From the NCBI RefSeq assembly GCF_000285575.1, contig NZ_HE611051.1, positions 258,461-322,460 on the forward strand: 64,000 bases of DNA, in the 5' to 3' direction. A program made the translations under genes and the position numbers. This DNA comes from Clostridium senegalense JC122. GTDB lineage: Bacteria > Bacillota > Clostridia > Clostridiales > Clostridiaceae. Position 1 is the stretch's first letter. Each line of letters opens with the position of its first letter. The notes below the pieces were generated by a model. The model was not told where the DNA came from and searched no databases. It saw only the letters and a list, made by a program, of their open reading frames with translations. Shown in pieces: positions 48,279 through 58,310 of the stretch.

Positions 48279-49841
48279 TTACCATTTTATATTATATTTC
48301 TTTATCTTATTTATAATTGTTCCATGAGTAACATTTAATTTCCTTGATGCTGCCCTTATAGATTTTTCCTTTTTCAAAGCTCTTAATATTACATCTCTCT
48401 CTACTTTTTCTACCACTTCTTTAAGAGTTTTTTCATCATCAACTTCTATATTATTTATTCTTTCAAAAAATACTTTATTATCAAACAATAAGCATTCTAA
48501 TGTTAAAATATCATTAGAACATAAATTTATAGCACGCTCTATTACATTTTTAAGTTCTCTTATATTTCCAGGCCAATCATATTTTAATAATTCATTTATA
48601 AATTCATTATCAGCATATTTAATACTTTTATTTATTCTATGATTTAAAAATTCAATAAAATATTTGGTCAAATAAGGTATATCCTCTTTTCTTTCTCTTA
48701 ATGGTGGAATAAATAATGGAATTACATTTAATCTATAATATAAATCTTCTCTAAACTTCTTTTCCTTTATCATTGCTTCTAGATTTCTATTTGTAGCACA
48801 TATTATTCTGACATTTACTTTTTCTTCTTTTATTCCACCTATTTTTCTTACCTTTCCATCTTGAAGGACTCTAAGAAGCTTTGCTTGCAAAATAGGAGAT
48901 AGTTCTCCAACTTCATCTAAAAATAATGTTCCATTATTTGCATTTTTTATTAGACCTTCTTTTCCATTATTTAATGCTCCTGTAAAACTTCCTTTTTCAT
49001 ATCCAAAAAGTTCACTTTCCATTAGCGAATCAGGTAATGCTGCACAATTTATAACTACAAATGGATTTTCTTTTCTCCCACTCAAGTTATGTATAGCTTT
49101 TGCAAATAATTCTTTTCCAGTTCCACTTTCACCTCTTATAAGTACTGTAGAATTTCCTTTTGCAACAAGTTCCACTACTGATTTAGTTTCTTCTATAACT
49201 TTACTTGTTCCAACTATGTCTTTAAATGCTCCTTCTCGAGTATGACAAACAACCTTTGCCATCTCTATAGCTTTTTTCATATCTTTTATAGAACAAACTG
49301 CACCCACTACCTTTTCATCATCATCCCAAATAGCTCTACCTGTTGTTATATAACAAGCTTTTCCTCTATTATTTTCACTAGTTGTATTTATATTTGTATA
49401 TTCATTTCCATGCTTTATTAAATTAATTATAGATTTATTATTTTTAATTACTTTTTCAAAAGATTTACCAATTACCTCATCTTTTTTATAATTAAATATA
49501 TCTTCACAATAACTATTAAATAATTCTATATTATAATTTTTATCTATAACCAAAATTCCATCATCTACTGCATCTATTATTGCTCTTAATCTTTTTTCAT
49601 TTTGCTCATAATTTAAAAGTTCTATAGTTTTTATTTCTGATACTTCTTCAATTGTCTTTATATTTTTCATGAGCTTTAAGATTTCATTATATTCTATCTT
49701 TTCTATTTTTAAATATAATCTGTTAGGAAAAACTTCTAAAGATATTAAATTAATATTAGCTAAATATATTTTCTCTAAAACTTTAAAAGTTATTCCTATT
49801 TTATCTTCTGTTGATATTTCTAACCTTAAATATCTATTCAT
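48279..49841 (-). CDS. TyrR-like sigma-54-dependent activator (ACT-PAS-AAA-HTH)
   Basis: A 520-aa enhancer-binding protein. An N-terminal ACT-like domain (residues 1-70, MNRYLRLEISTEDKIGITF) suggests amino-acid sensing as in TyrR. A PAS domain follows (about 85-195). The AAA+ core (about 205-435) has GESGTGKELF, ELFGYEKGSFTGA (sigma-54 contact loop, GSFTGA in place of GAFTGA), GTLFLDEVGEL and NIRELKNVIERA. A Fis-type HTH ends the protein (IRAASRKLNVTHGTIINKIK). It probably activates megL through the sigma-54 promoter downstream. GGGGGAA precedes the ATG. Confidence 0.9.
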   Translation of the reverse strand: MNRYLRLEISTEDKIGITFKVLEKIYLANINLISLEVFPNRLYLKIEKIEYNEILKLMKNIKTIEEVSEIKTIELLNYEQNEKRLRAIIDAVDDGILVIDKNYNIELFNSYCEDIFNYKKDEVIGKSFEKVIKNNKSIINLIKHGNEYTNINTTSENNRGKACYITTGRAIWDDDEKVVGAVCSIKDMKKAIEMAKVVCHTREGAFKDIVGTSKVIEETKSVVELVAKGNSTVLIRGESGTGKELFAKAIHNLSGRKENPFVVINCAALPDSLMESELFGYEKGSFTGALNNGKEGLIKNANNGTLFLDEVGELSPILQAKLLRVLQDGKVRKIGGIKEEKVNVRIICATNRNLEAMIKEKKFREDLYYRLNVIPLFIPPLRERKEDIPYLTKYFIEFLNHRINKSIKYADNEFINELLKYDWPGNIRELKNVIERAINLCSNDILTLECLLFDNKVFFERINNIEVDDEKTLKEVVEKVERDVILRALKKEKSIRAASRKLNVTHGTIINKIKKYNIKW

Positions 49842-50005
49842 TTAATTCCCCCAAATTTTTAATATCTTAAATAAATCAAATATAATTACATATTATTTTT
49901 AAATTATATGTTATGAATTTTGAATCATTTTTTTATATGGTTCAATAAATATATATTATAAATAATACCAATTATATTCAACTATCATAAAATAATTTTA
50001 ATTAT

Positions 50006-50043
50006 GAAAAATGGTGATTTTAAATATTAAAATCACCATTTTC
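50006..50043 (-). terminator. Terminator downstream of the 38-aa ORF
   Basis: GAAAAATGGTGATTTTAA pairs with TTAAAATCACCATTTTTC around a 3-base loop. It would end a transcript that includes the small ORF. Confidence 0.65.
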
Positions 50044-50061
50044 ATATCTTTATAGTATTGT

Positions 50062-50127
50062 AATATAGTAATAACATTTTTAAATAATTTAACTATTACT
50101 ATATTTAAAATAACCTCTGATGTTATT
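50062..50127 (-). other. Two stems in the 3' leader-like region of the small ORF transcript
   Basis: TATAGTAATA and TATTACTATA pair across about 20 bases, and AATAAC pairs with GTTATT around a 7-base loop. They lie between the small ORF and its terminator and suggest a structured 3' untranslated region. Confidence 0.4.
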
Positions 50128-50212
50128 TTATAAATTACATTTTAGATAAATTTAAATATATTTTTATATAAACATTTTTTTATTTCAACTCCATTATTAA
50201 ATAAATATTTTA

Positions 50213-50329
50213 TTATTTTAAAACATTGTTTTCTTTTTCAATTGAAAGAGCTAAATCTTTTCCAGAGACGAATGTTCCAACTATAAAGATATGAACAACT
50301 GTAGTGATTACATTCATAAAGTCTTTCAC
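50213..50329 (-). CDS. Small ORF, 38-aa hydrophobic peptide
   Basis: A GTG at 50329 follows AAAGGAGGAG, one of the strongest ribosome binding sites in the window. The peptide begins MKDFMNVITTVVHIFIVGTF and continues VSGKDLALSIEKENNVLK. A hydrophobic helix at residues 7-22 precedes a charged tail. It resembles a small membrane or signalling peptide, but it lacks the cysteine/thiolactone motif of AgrD and no known toxin pattern was recognised. A terminator and RNA stems follow. It lies alone in a 1.4-kb region without other genes. Confidence 0.55.
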   Translation of the reverse strand: MKDFMNVITTVVHIFIVGTFVSGKDLALSIEKENNVLK

Positions 50330-51030
50330 TATTAACTCCTCCTTTGAGTTAGCATATTCAATTAAATAATAAATCAGTTATACATCTATTTTGAGCTATT
50401 ATTTTCTTTCATATGCATTATTTGATATTATTTTATGGATAAAATATATTTTTTATTCAGATTTTTTGATAATTTTATTTTATACTAGTAATTCATGGTA
50501 TATTTTTATTATTTTTTCCCATTAATTTTGTTAAAATTTTATAATTTTTTTAATCAATACTGCTATTTTTTAACAATATTAATGGATTTTATTTATAATT
50601 TACAACTTATTAACTTTTAAATAATAATGTTAAAAATTTCTATATTTACTATCAATTTAGATACTGATATAATAATAATTGAAATTTAAATTTTCTGAAT
50701 TTTAACTTTTTTCATTTTTATTTTATTCAGAATATAAAGATTCAATTTTAATTTTAATTGCCCTTTATGGTCATACTTAATTACTTTTCAATTTTAAAGT
50801 TAATAATTAATCACCATTCTTATTGTAAGGTTTTATAAAATTTTATAGCTTAACTATAAAAATTCAAATTTATAGTTTTTATTTTTAATATCCCTATATT
50901 AAAAGCTATAATCAAAATTTCTTTTGCTAACATTCATTTAATTTAACTTTGAAATTACTAAGTATGACCTTTTATATAATTTTATACTTTTAACTTTTAT
51001 ACTTAATACTTTTTATTAAATTTAAAAAAT
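50330..51030. other. AT-rich region without genes
   Basis: About 700 bases with no coding frame. It contains an inverted-repeat element (50766-50972, listed separately) and otherwise only low-complexity AT sequence. Confidence 0.4.
50766..50972. repeat. Inverted-repeat element, about 207 bp
   Basis: GGTCATACTTA (50769-50779) is exactly inverted at TAAGTATGACC (50959-50969), and the arms extend imperfectly for some 40 bases (TTACTTT...AAAGTTAA-type blocks). Inside lies AACTATAAA/TTTATAGTT followed by TTTATTTTT, a possible terminator. Non-coding; MITE-like. Confidence 0.45.
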
Positions 51031-51056
51031 AAAAACTTAGCCTAAACTAAGTTTTT
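51031..51056. terminator. Probable terminator of dgt
   Basis: AAAAACTTAG/CTAAGTTTTT with T runs on both strands; downstream of dgt after the palindromic element. Confidence 0.7.
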
Positions 51057-51083
51057 ATTTTTTTACACATCTGAAAATAAATA

Positions 51084-51226
51084 ATAAGTCAAAGATGGGA
51101 AGTATATTTTAAGTTAGACAATGAAACAGTTCTATAGATAGTAGTAATACCTAAGTATTCTGTTGACACAGTATAACACAAAATAACCTAACATCCTGAC
51201 TCATTCATTTTTTTAAGATGACTTAT
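51084..51226. repeat. Palindromic-ended element overlapping the dgt stop, about 143 bp
   Basis: ATAAGTCA at the left is inverted as TGACTTAT at the right, and the right end runs into the dgt stop codon. The interior (GATGGGAAGTATATTTTAAG ... GTTGACACAGTATAACAC) is less AT-rich than the surroundings and non-coding. It looks like a small mobile element or a structured 3' region; it was not recognised as a named family. Confidence 0.45.
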
Positions 51227-52971
51227 ATATTAATCCCATTATATAATTTTTTAAATTCATCTATAGCATAATTATCTGTCATTCCAGCTATATAATCACA
51301 TATGGTTGATAAATAATAGTATCTAAGCTCCTTTAATGTGTAAATATATCTTTCCTTCTCAGTAAGATTTTCTAAATTTGTTTCTTCTATTTGAAAATTT
51401 GCAATTTCTTCTAGCAAATTTTGCTTATTATCTATGACATTATCATTAAAATCTAATAAATCCATCTTCTCTAATTTAAATTTTAAAAGATTAGTGTAAG
51501 ATTCTATTATACCTTTTTTATCGTTATTAAAACTAATATTTTTTATTTCTATCTTTTTTCCATTAAATAAAATTTTAACATTATATATATCACTACATAT
51601 TTTTTTTACATTGCTTTGAAGTCTTTCTAAATTATGTTTTGGCATTTGTCTTGGATTTGCATAATATGCTTTAAATAGTTGTTTAATTATATATCTAGAA
51701 TTTCCATCAAATCTATTAACATTATAAGAATTTAAAATTTTAGCTTTTATATATTCTTCAATAGCTTCATCTAGTTGTTTTCCATAATAAGAAAAGTCAA
51801 CTAATTTTTCTTTAAAATAGATTCTATTATTACTTTCAGCTTTTACATTAAACCCTTTTTTCAATATATTGTTCATAGAATTTGTTGTTACATCTGTTAT
51901 AAAAAAATCTATAACATCTCTTGTTAATTGATTAATTTTAAAACTCTCACTATAATCCTTTATATCTCCATTTTCCCCAAAACTCTTATCAAAATCATTA
52001 TTATATATATTTTCTAATATAGTCATAGAATTTTCAACGTTATTGATTTCCTTAGCATTGAAAATACTTCTATTAATTCTATCTAATGCTAAGTTTTCTT
52101 TTATATTATTCTTTAAGATTATTAGAATTTCTATACTATCTTTAGATATATAATTGAAAGCTTTGTTTTTTTCATAATGATCTAATATTTCATTTACCTT
52201 CTTATATATTTTTATAGCAATAGATTCATAACTTATATTTAAATCATTATCTTTTACTCCATCATCTATATCATGTTGTCTTTGTGCAATTTCATCACTA
52301 ACATTTACAATTTGTCCTTCTAATGTAAAAGAAAAAGGAAGTTCCATACACTCTTTCAAGAACATCTCATCTTGAATAAACCTATTAAGTGGCCAGTTAT
52401 TTCCATTCCGTTTAGTTTTAGTATGTTTTAAAATTCCTTCCATAACTTGCCAAGTTAAATTCATGCCTCTAGTTTCCTTAAATTTAACTTCTAACTCATC
52501 CAATATTTTTAGAGAATGAAAGTTATGCTTAAAACCACCATAATTTATAGATGGGTATATTCTATTTGACAAAGTATCTTTGCCAATCATTAAATCATCT
52601 AATGTTCGCTCTCCTTGATGCCCAAAAGGAGTATGACCTATATCATGCCCAAGTGCAATAGCTTCCGCCAATGCTTCATTGAGATTTAAATTTCTTGCTA
52701 TTTTCCTTGCTATTTGAGCAACTTCTAAAGTATGAGTCAATCTAGTTCTAAAATGATCACCTTTTTGATGACTATATATTTGTGCCTTATGTTCAAGTCT
52801 TCTAAAAGCCCTTGAAAATATTATTCTATCTCTATCCTTTGCAAATTCATCCCTCAATGAAAAATAATTGCCCTTATGATTTTCTTCACTTATTCTTCTG
52901 TCTGTTTCTTTACCTTGTTGAGCAAAGTTATTTACTTCTATAAATTGTCTTTTCTCTTCCCAATTTTCCAA
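51223..52971 (-). CDS. dgt: Deoxyguanosinetriphosphate triphosphohydrolase-like protein
   Basis: A 582-aa HD-domain enzyme. Metal-binding residues are in [17 protein letters not shown] and [18 protein letters not shown]. It should cleave dNTPs to nucleoside and triphosphate, balancing nucleotide pools. TTG at 52971 lies 6 bases after AGGAGGTGG and gives [13 protein letters not shown]; an ATG further up (53019) has no site. The C-terminal part has the expected KPR-type [12 protein letters not shown]. The distance to DHFR is 150 bases, both dealing with nucleotide metabolism. Confidence 0.88.
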   Translation of the reverse strand: MENWEEKRQFIEVNNFAQQGKETDRRISEENHKGNYFSLRDEFAKDRDRIIFSRAFRRLEHKAQIYSHQKGDHFRTRLTHTLEVAQIARKIARNLNLNEALAEAIALGHDIGHTPFGHQGERTLDDLMIGKDTLSNRIYPSINYGGFKHNFHSLKILDELEVKFKETRGMNLTWQVMEGILKHTKTKRNGNNWPLNRFIQDEMFLKECMELPFSFTLEGQIVNVSDEIAQRQHDIDDGVKDNDLNISYESIAIKIYKKVNEILDHYEKNKAFNYISKDSIEILIILKNNIKENLALDRINRSIFNAKEINNVENSMTILENIYNNDFDKSFGENGDIKDYSESFKINQLTRDVIDFFITDVTTNSMNNILKKGFNVKAESNNRIYFKEKLVDFSYYGKQLDEAIEEYIKAKILNSYNVNRFDGNSRYIIKQLFKAYYANPRQMPKHNLERLQSNVKKICSDIYNVKILFNGKKIEIKNISFNNDKKGIIESYTNLLKFKLEKMDLLDFNDNVIDNKQNLLEEIANFQIEETNLENLTEKERYIYTLKELRYYYLSTICDYIAGMTDNYAIDEFKKLYNGINI

Positions 52972-53120
52972 TTTTATCCACCTCCTAAAAATTGAAATAT
53001 TACTTTTATAAATTTCCAATCTTGAATTTTAATTTATACATTCATTAAATGTTAAAGTTTATTTTAGTTAACCTTTACTAGTTATCAATACTTTTAACTC
53101 CATGTTGATTTTATATATAA

Positions 53121-53633
53121 TTAAAGTTCATATTTTACATCATTATTTTCATAGATATTAAAGTTGAATTTTATGTTGTTTTCTTTAGATGTGATAGTCT
53201 TTCCTCTTCTTATGAGTTTCCAATTTTCATTATTATCTATGTCAAAAAATTTCTTGTCACTATTATATTTTTCATATATTTTAGTAACATACGCATAATT
53301 ACAATAGGGCGCTAATAAATTATATATACTTTCTCCTCCAATACAAAATACATCATCACTATTATACTCTTTTAAAGTTAAAAATAATTCTTCTAAAGAA
53401 TTTACTATAAAAAAACCTTCTGCTTTATAATTATTTTGCTTTGTAAAGACTATATTTATCCTATTTTTTAATGGCTCCATATTAGGTAGAGACTCTCTAG
53501 TCTTTCTGCCCATAACAACAACTTTTTCTATAGTTGTATCTTTAAAAAACTTTAAATCTTCTTTTATATTTACAAGAAGATTTCCCTTACATCCTATTCC
53601 ATAATTTTCATCTACAGCCACAATAATATTCAT
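53121..53633 (-). CDS. folA: Dihydrofolate reductase
   Basis: A 170-aa DHFR: MNIIVAVDENYGIGCKGNLL at the start, the active-site acid in IKEDLKFFKDTT, the NADPH motif VVMGRKTRESL and VFCIGGESIYNLL. The tryptophan usual in the first loop (LPW) is replaced by Leu-Val-Asn, which is seen in divergent clostridial enzymes. It reduces dihydrofolate for purine and thymidylate synthesis. The ATG at 53633 follows GAGGTGG; the longer frame is unsupported. Confidence 0.88.
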   Translation of the reverse strand: MNIIVAVDENYGIGCKGNLLVNIKEDLKFFKDTTIEKVVVMGRKTRESLPNMEPLKNRINIVFTKQNNYKAEGFFIVNSLEELFLTLKEYNSDDVFCIGGESIYNLLAPYCNYAYVTKIYEKYNSDKKFFDIDNNENWKLIRRGKTITSKENNIKFNFNIYENNDVKYEL

Positions 53634-53788
53634 TATTTCCACCTCAAATTTCAGAATAAACAGTATTTTAATTATATATTCTAACATATATAAAATTTAA
53701 TTTAAATCATAAAAACCATATATAATGCATACCTTTAATATGTAAAAGACTATTTTATCATTTTAAAATATATTTAAGGAGATTTTAT

Positions 53789-54367
53789 ATGTTATATGAA
53801 AGTAAAAACAATAAACTTTTAAAATCTACTATTATAGGAGTCATATTTATAATTATAGTAGGTTCTTTGCTTCACTTTACTTATAAATTGTCTAATAACA
53901 ATCCAATTGTAGGTCTTTTTTCACCTATAAATGAAAGTGTTTGGGAACATCTAAAGATGGCAGTCTTTGCTTCTATATTCTATATTATTTTTGAATATAA
54001 ATTTGTAAAAGATTATGCTAAGAATTATTTCTTTGCTAAAGCTTTAGCTTCACTTTCAACTATGATTGTAATTCCTATCTTATTTTATATATATACTAGC
54101 TTCACAGGAAAATCTATTCTTTTTATAGATATTCTGATATATATAGTAGCTTGTATAATATGGGGAATAATTAATTACAAGATTACTTCTAGCAAAACTA
54201 TTTATCCTAATATAAATGGCTTAGGAATTATATTACTCCTAATAATAGTTCTATCTTTCTTTATATTCACTATAGCCCCTTTAAATTTGCCTATTTTTAA
54301 AGAAAATCTAAATAATCCTAATGGACTATTAATTATAACTAATCTAGTTAATAATTTAAATATTTAA
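53789..54367 (+). CDS. DUF6512 family membrane protein
   Basis: A 192-aa protein with six hydrophobic segments. The block LLHFTYKLSNNNPIVGLFSP followed by INESVWEHLKM is characteristic of the DUF6512 family in Firmicutes. Function unknown. AAGGAGA precedes the ATG, and a strong terminator follows. Confidence 0.8.
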   Translation: MLYESKNNKLLKSTIIGVIFIIIVGSLLHFTYKLSNNNPIVGLFSPINESVWEHLKMAVFASIFYIIFEYKFVKDYAKNYFFAKALASLSTMIVIPILFYIYTSFTGKSILFIDILIYIVACIIWGIINYKITSSKTIYPNINGLGIILLLIIVLSFFIFTIAPLNLPIFKENLNNPNGLLIITNLVNNLNI

Positions 54368-54372
54368 AAATT

Positions 54373-54417
54373 AAAAAATCCCTATAAACAGTTTTTAAAT
54401 TGTTTATAGGGATTTTT
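54373..54417 (+). terminator. Terminator of the DUF6512 gene
   Basis: AATCCCTATAAACA/TGTTTATAGGGATT followed by TTT on the plus strand. Confidence 0.85.
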
Positions 54418-54546
54418 CATTTTTAAATGTACATCCTTATATTCTTTTTAAATTATATTTAGCAGGTGCTAGCTACTAAATTTTTGCAAAGGAAGAATTT
54501 AAAAATTAAATTCAAAGAATCTAAGTTGCACATGTTAATTGCTAAA

Positions 54547-55926
54547 TTATGAAAAATTCAAAGTTTCTTTTTCTCTTATATAAGCTTCTCTTTCTGATTC
54601 TAAAAGTGTACCAGCTTTCTTTATATAATAAAAACCAGTTACTGCTGAAATCAAATCACTTATAGGGAATGCTATCCAAGCACCACTTACTCCAATTAAA
54701 TTAACTAATACTATAACTATTGGAATAAATAATATTAATTGTCTATATACAGAAAGTATTAAACTTGATCTTGCTTCTTCTATAGATTGATAGAAATATA
54801 TAGCTACATAATATAATCCTACTACTGGGAATACTGCTATACACATTCTAAAAGCCTTTACTGCTTCATTTAATAAACTTTGATCTTGAAGAAAACTTCC
54901 TATTATAGGTCTTGTAAATATCATCATTAATGCCCACAATATAGTTGATGTAACAGATACAGCATATATAGCTTTTTTAACTATTTCTTTTAATCTTTTA
55001 TAATTTTTGGCTCCATAGTTATATGCTGCAATTGGTTGCATAGCAGAACTTATTCCTATAACAGTTATAAATAAGAACATTGATAATCTACTTACAACAC
55101 CAACAATTATTATTGCAGAATCACCACCATGTACAGATACTAAATTATTTAATAGCACTGCTACTACAGCATCTGAAATCTCTACTATAAATGTTGAAAA
55201 TCCAATAGCAACTATTGCTTTTGTTATGTTAAAATTAAATTCAAATTTTAATTTAAGATTTAATGCTTTTTTCACTCTTGAAAATTTATATACCATAAAT
55301 AAAAATGCTATTATTTGTGATATAACTGTAGAAATTGCCGCACCTTTAACTCCCATTGATAAGCTCACTACAAATATATAATCTATTATTGTATTACAAA
55401 TAGCTCCTATAGATGTTGCAACCAATGTTATTTTAGTGTTTCCTAGGGCTGTCATAATGTAACAAGCCACTACCGTTAAAGATTGGAATAACCCACCAAT
55501 CAATACAATACTTATATAACTTTCAGCATATGGATATATAGCCTCACTGGCTCCTAGTTTAGTTATTATATGCTCTTTAAATATGAATACTGTGATAGGT
55601 ACAATAATAAGTAACATTATTGTTAATATGAATGCATTATTTATAGTTTGTTTTAATTTATTATAATCATTTTCTCCTAAAGACCTTGCTACTGCTGTAG
55701 ATGCTCCTATAGCTATTAGCAGTCCAATTGATATTAATAATCTTTGAACTGGGAATGCTATGGTAAGGGCTCCTATGGCATTAGCACCAACATACCTTCC
55801 TACGTAAAACGTATCAACCATGTTATAAAGCTCTGATACAAACAAAGATATAATTGCTGGTACTGCGAATTTTAAAAGTATTTTTCCAACTTTCCCTTCA
55901 GCAAACATCCTGTTGTCAAATCCCAT
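54547..55926 (-). CDS. MATE family efflux transporter (MepA-like)
   Basis: A 459-aa, twelve-helix pump. It has VSELYNMVDTFYVGRYVG near the N-terminus, VARSLGENDYNKLKQ and GAKNYKRLKEIVKKA in the second half, a pattern close to MepA-type multidrug pumps. The ATG at 55926 follows GAGGTGG; the GTG at 55935 lies inside that site. It is encoded beside an AraC-type regulator reading the same way, which might control it. Confidence 0.9.
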   Translation of the reverse strand: MGFDNRMFAEGKVGKILLKFAVPAIISLFVSELYNMVDTFYVGRYVGANAIGALTIAFPVQRLLISIGLLIAIGASTAVARSLGENDYNKLKQTINNAFILTIMLLIIVPITVFIFKEHIITKLGASEAIYPYAESYISIVLIGGLFQSLTVVACYIMTALGNTKITLVATSIGAICNTIIDYIFVVSLSMGVKGAAISTVISQIIAFLFMVYKFSRVKKALNLKLKFEFNFNITKAIVAIGFSTFIVEISDAVVAVLLNNLVSVHGGDSAIIIVGVVSRLSMFLFITVIGISSAMQPIAAYNYGAKNYKRLKEIVKKAIYAVSVTSTILWALMMIFTRPIIGSFLQDQSLLNEAVKAFRMCIAVFPVVGLYYVAIYFYQSIEEARSSLILSVYRQLILFIPIVIVLVNLIGVSGAWIAFPISDLISAVTGFYYIKKAGTLLESEREAYIREKETLNFS

Positions 55927-56114
55927 TTTATCCACCTCATATTTTTTTATATAATTCTCTATTTTAAATTCATCATTTTGTACTTTTTAATAAAAAATCA
56001 TAAGTATTTTTTCCTATATTACTATTATATATGTACAAAACAACACCTGCACTCATTGATATGCTCTATAAAAAGTACATTTTTAAGGACTTTTAATTAA
56101 ATTTTATTCAACAA

Positions 56115-56156
56115 AAAAGTACAAAAGCACATTAAAAAGGGTGCTTTTGTACTTTT
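56115..56156 (-). terminator. Terminator of the AraC regulator gene
   Basis: AAAAGTACAAAAGCAC pairs with GTGCTTTTGTACTTTT, with a T run on the minus strand; it overlaps the stop codon. Confidence 0.85.
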
Positions 56157-58215
56157 CTTAGCAAAATTAATGTTGATCCATACCCATCTATCATAGGAGC
56201 TATATGAAATACATTAGTTTTTTTAGCATAATTAAATTTTATTTCAGGAAATGCTGATTTTCTTAAAAGTTCTATTTCATCTTCTTCAATCAAATTTGGT
56301 TTACCTAAATTTAACCAATAATTAAATGCAGAACCCTTTTTCTCTCCTATTTCATAAAAAGTCATTCTATAATCATAGTATAAATTAGTTATATTTAAAA
56401 AGAATTTTTTCTCTTTTACATTTTTGCTACCTCTTTTTTTATTAAACTCTTTTATATCTACTAACTTTTCTAATTCCTCACTATAGGTATATAGTAATAT
56501 TTGATAGTCATCACCTCTAGAAGTAACTATATATCCTTCTCCATAACATATTAATGTATCACCTAATAGACTTAGTAAATAATAGGCATAATATGACGGC
56601 TTTTTTATACCAAAACCATTCATCATTCCTCTGTCTCCCATAAACAATTGACTATGGAAACTAGTTTCCTTTTGAATAACATCAACTACCTTCATGAAAA
56701 CAGACTCTTTTTTCATTACAATTTTATTTATTATATAAGGTAGCATATAAGAAGTATCATATATTGGATTTATATTTTTATTTTCAAAATATATATTTTC
56801 TTCTAATTGCAAACTATACTGATTAGTAAATAAATCTATTATTTTTTCTTTTAAATCTTCTTCAATAGAATTATGAATTTGAAATCTCCATTTCTTAAAT
56901 TCATAATTTCCATACTCCTCTGTAAAAAATTTTATAAATGCTTTCAACATATAAATTAAATTTTCATCTTCAAAATTTTCTTTTTCAATTACTATGAATG
57001 GTCTTAATTCTAAATCTAATATAAAATCCATTACTTGTTTAAGATACATAAAATTTATAAATTCACTATTTTCAAATATTCCAAGATGTTTAGAAAATAA
57101 TTTTGTAAGTTTACCATACTGAAAAGTTATATTTTTTTGTATATCAGTTATATATTTTCTAAAGCTTTCTTTTAATAAATCATGGCCATGTCCTAAATAT
57201 ATAACTTCTTTATAAAAATGTTCAAAATCTCCTTGATTTTGTGACATATCAATGTTTAATCTTATAATTTTTTCTTCATAATTATATCTTTCATAATCCT
57301 CTAAGTAATCTGATATACTTTCTAAAGTTTCATTATTTATCTCTAAGAATTGTATTCTCTTTATTTTCTCTAAATCTTTATCATCAATTTTATATTTTTT
57401 TCTATACTGTTTTGGTGTTAAGTTATAATGCTTTTTAAAATGTTTATTATAATATCTACTATGTGAAAATCCTACTTCTTCAGATATATCAGAAATAGTC
57501 ATATCTGTATCTAACAATAATTTTAAAGATTCTTCAACTCTAACTAAGTTTACAAAGTCTTTAAAGCTAAGTCCCATAGTATTTTTAATTTCATGTGAAA
57601 GATAGTGAGTACTTAAAAATTCCTTTTGTGCTATGTCTTGAAGACTTATTTTATTATTATAATTATTATATATATATTTTGCTATTCTATGATATCTTTG
57701 AAGTTGTTCTTCATTATCCTTTATTTCTTCTTTTTCATACATAAGATAATGAAAATTATTTATAAGATGATATATAAGTTCTATTAAATTTTCTTCTATA
57801 AACTCATCATAATCATCTTGCCTTTGAACTAATTCACAAAGAACCATAGATAAATATCTTCTAATTATATCGTACTTTTCTTCATTCTGTACTCCTTCAT
57901 CTGATGAATTAACATAGAAAAATATATTTTCCATATCATCATAAAACTTTTCAAAGAATTTTAAATCAATGTGAAACATTAAGACTTTATTATCTTCATC
58001 ATCACTAAATATCATATGTGCTTCTTCTGAATTTATTATTTCAATTTCTTTTTCTTCAACTTCATATGTTTCGGATTCAATAGTTACATTTATTTTCCTT
58101 TTAATACAAATAAAATTTCTAAAGATTTATGCCAATGAATAGGGTATTCACCAACATTAACCAAAGACACATCTACTGGAAGGTTATCTATATATGAAAT
58201 ATATTCAACTCTCAT
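56132..58215 (-). pseudogene. AraC family regulator with cupin and GH39-like domains, frameshifted
   Basis: The start is the ATG at 58215 behind AAAGGAG: MRVEYISYIDNLPVDVSLVN then GEYPIHWHKSLEILFVLKGK, a cupin sensor. The frame ends there in GGAAAATAA; with one more A at 58093-58096 it continues INVTIESETYEVEEKEIEII and joins the long downstream frame, about 694 aa in all. The AraC HTH (SLQDIAQKEFLSTHYLSHEI, ISDISEEVGFSHSRYYNKHF) lies in the middle, and the C-terminal 400 residues resemble the GH39-like domain of xylosidase-type AraC regulators. As written, translation could restart at an internal ATG (58015), losing the cupin. Confidence 0.8.
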
Positions 58216-58310
58216 TTATTCTCCTTTTCTATTTAATAAAAATTGCTATAACTATATAATAATTATAGCAAAATTAATAAAAATGTGTCATTTAAATTTA
58301 TAGTAAAGAA

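Noticed and set aside
50213..50329. AgrD autoinducing peptide
   Set aside because: No cysteine in the peptide and no agrB or agrC gene nearby.
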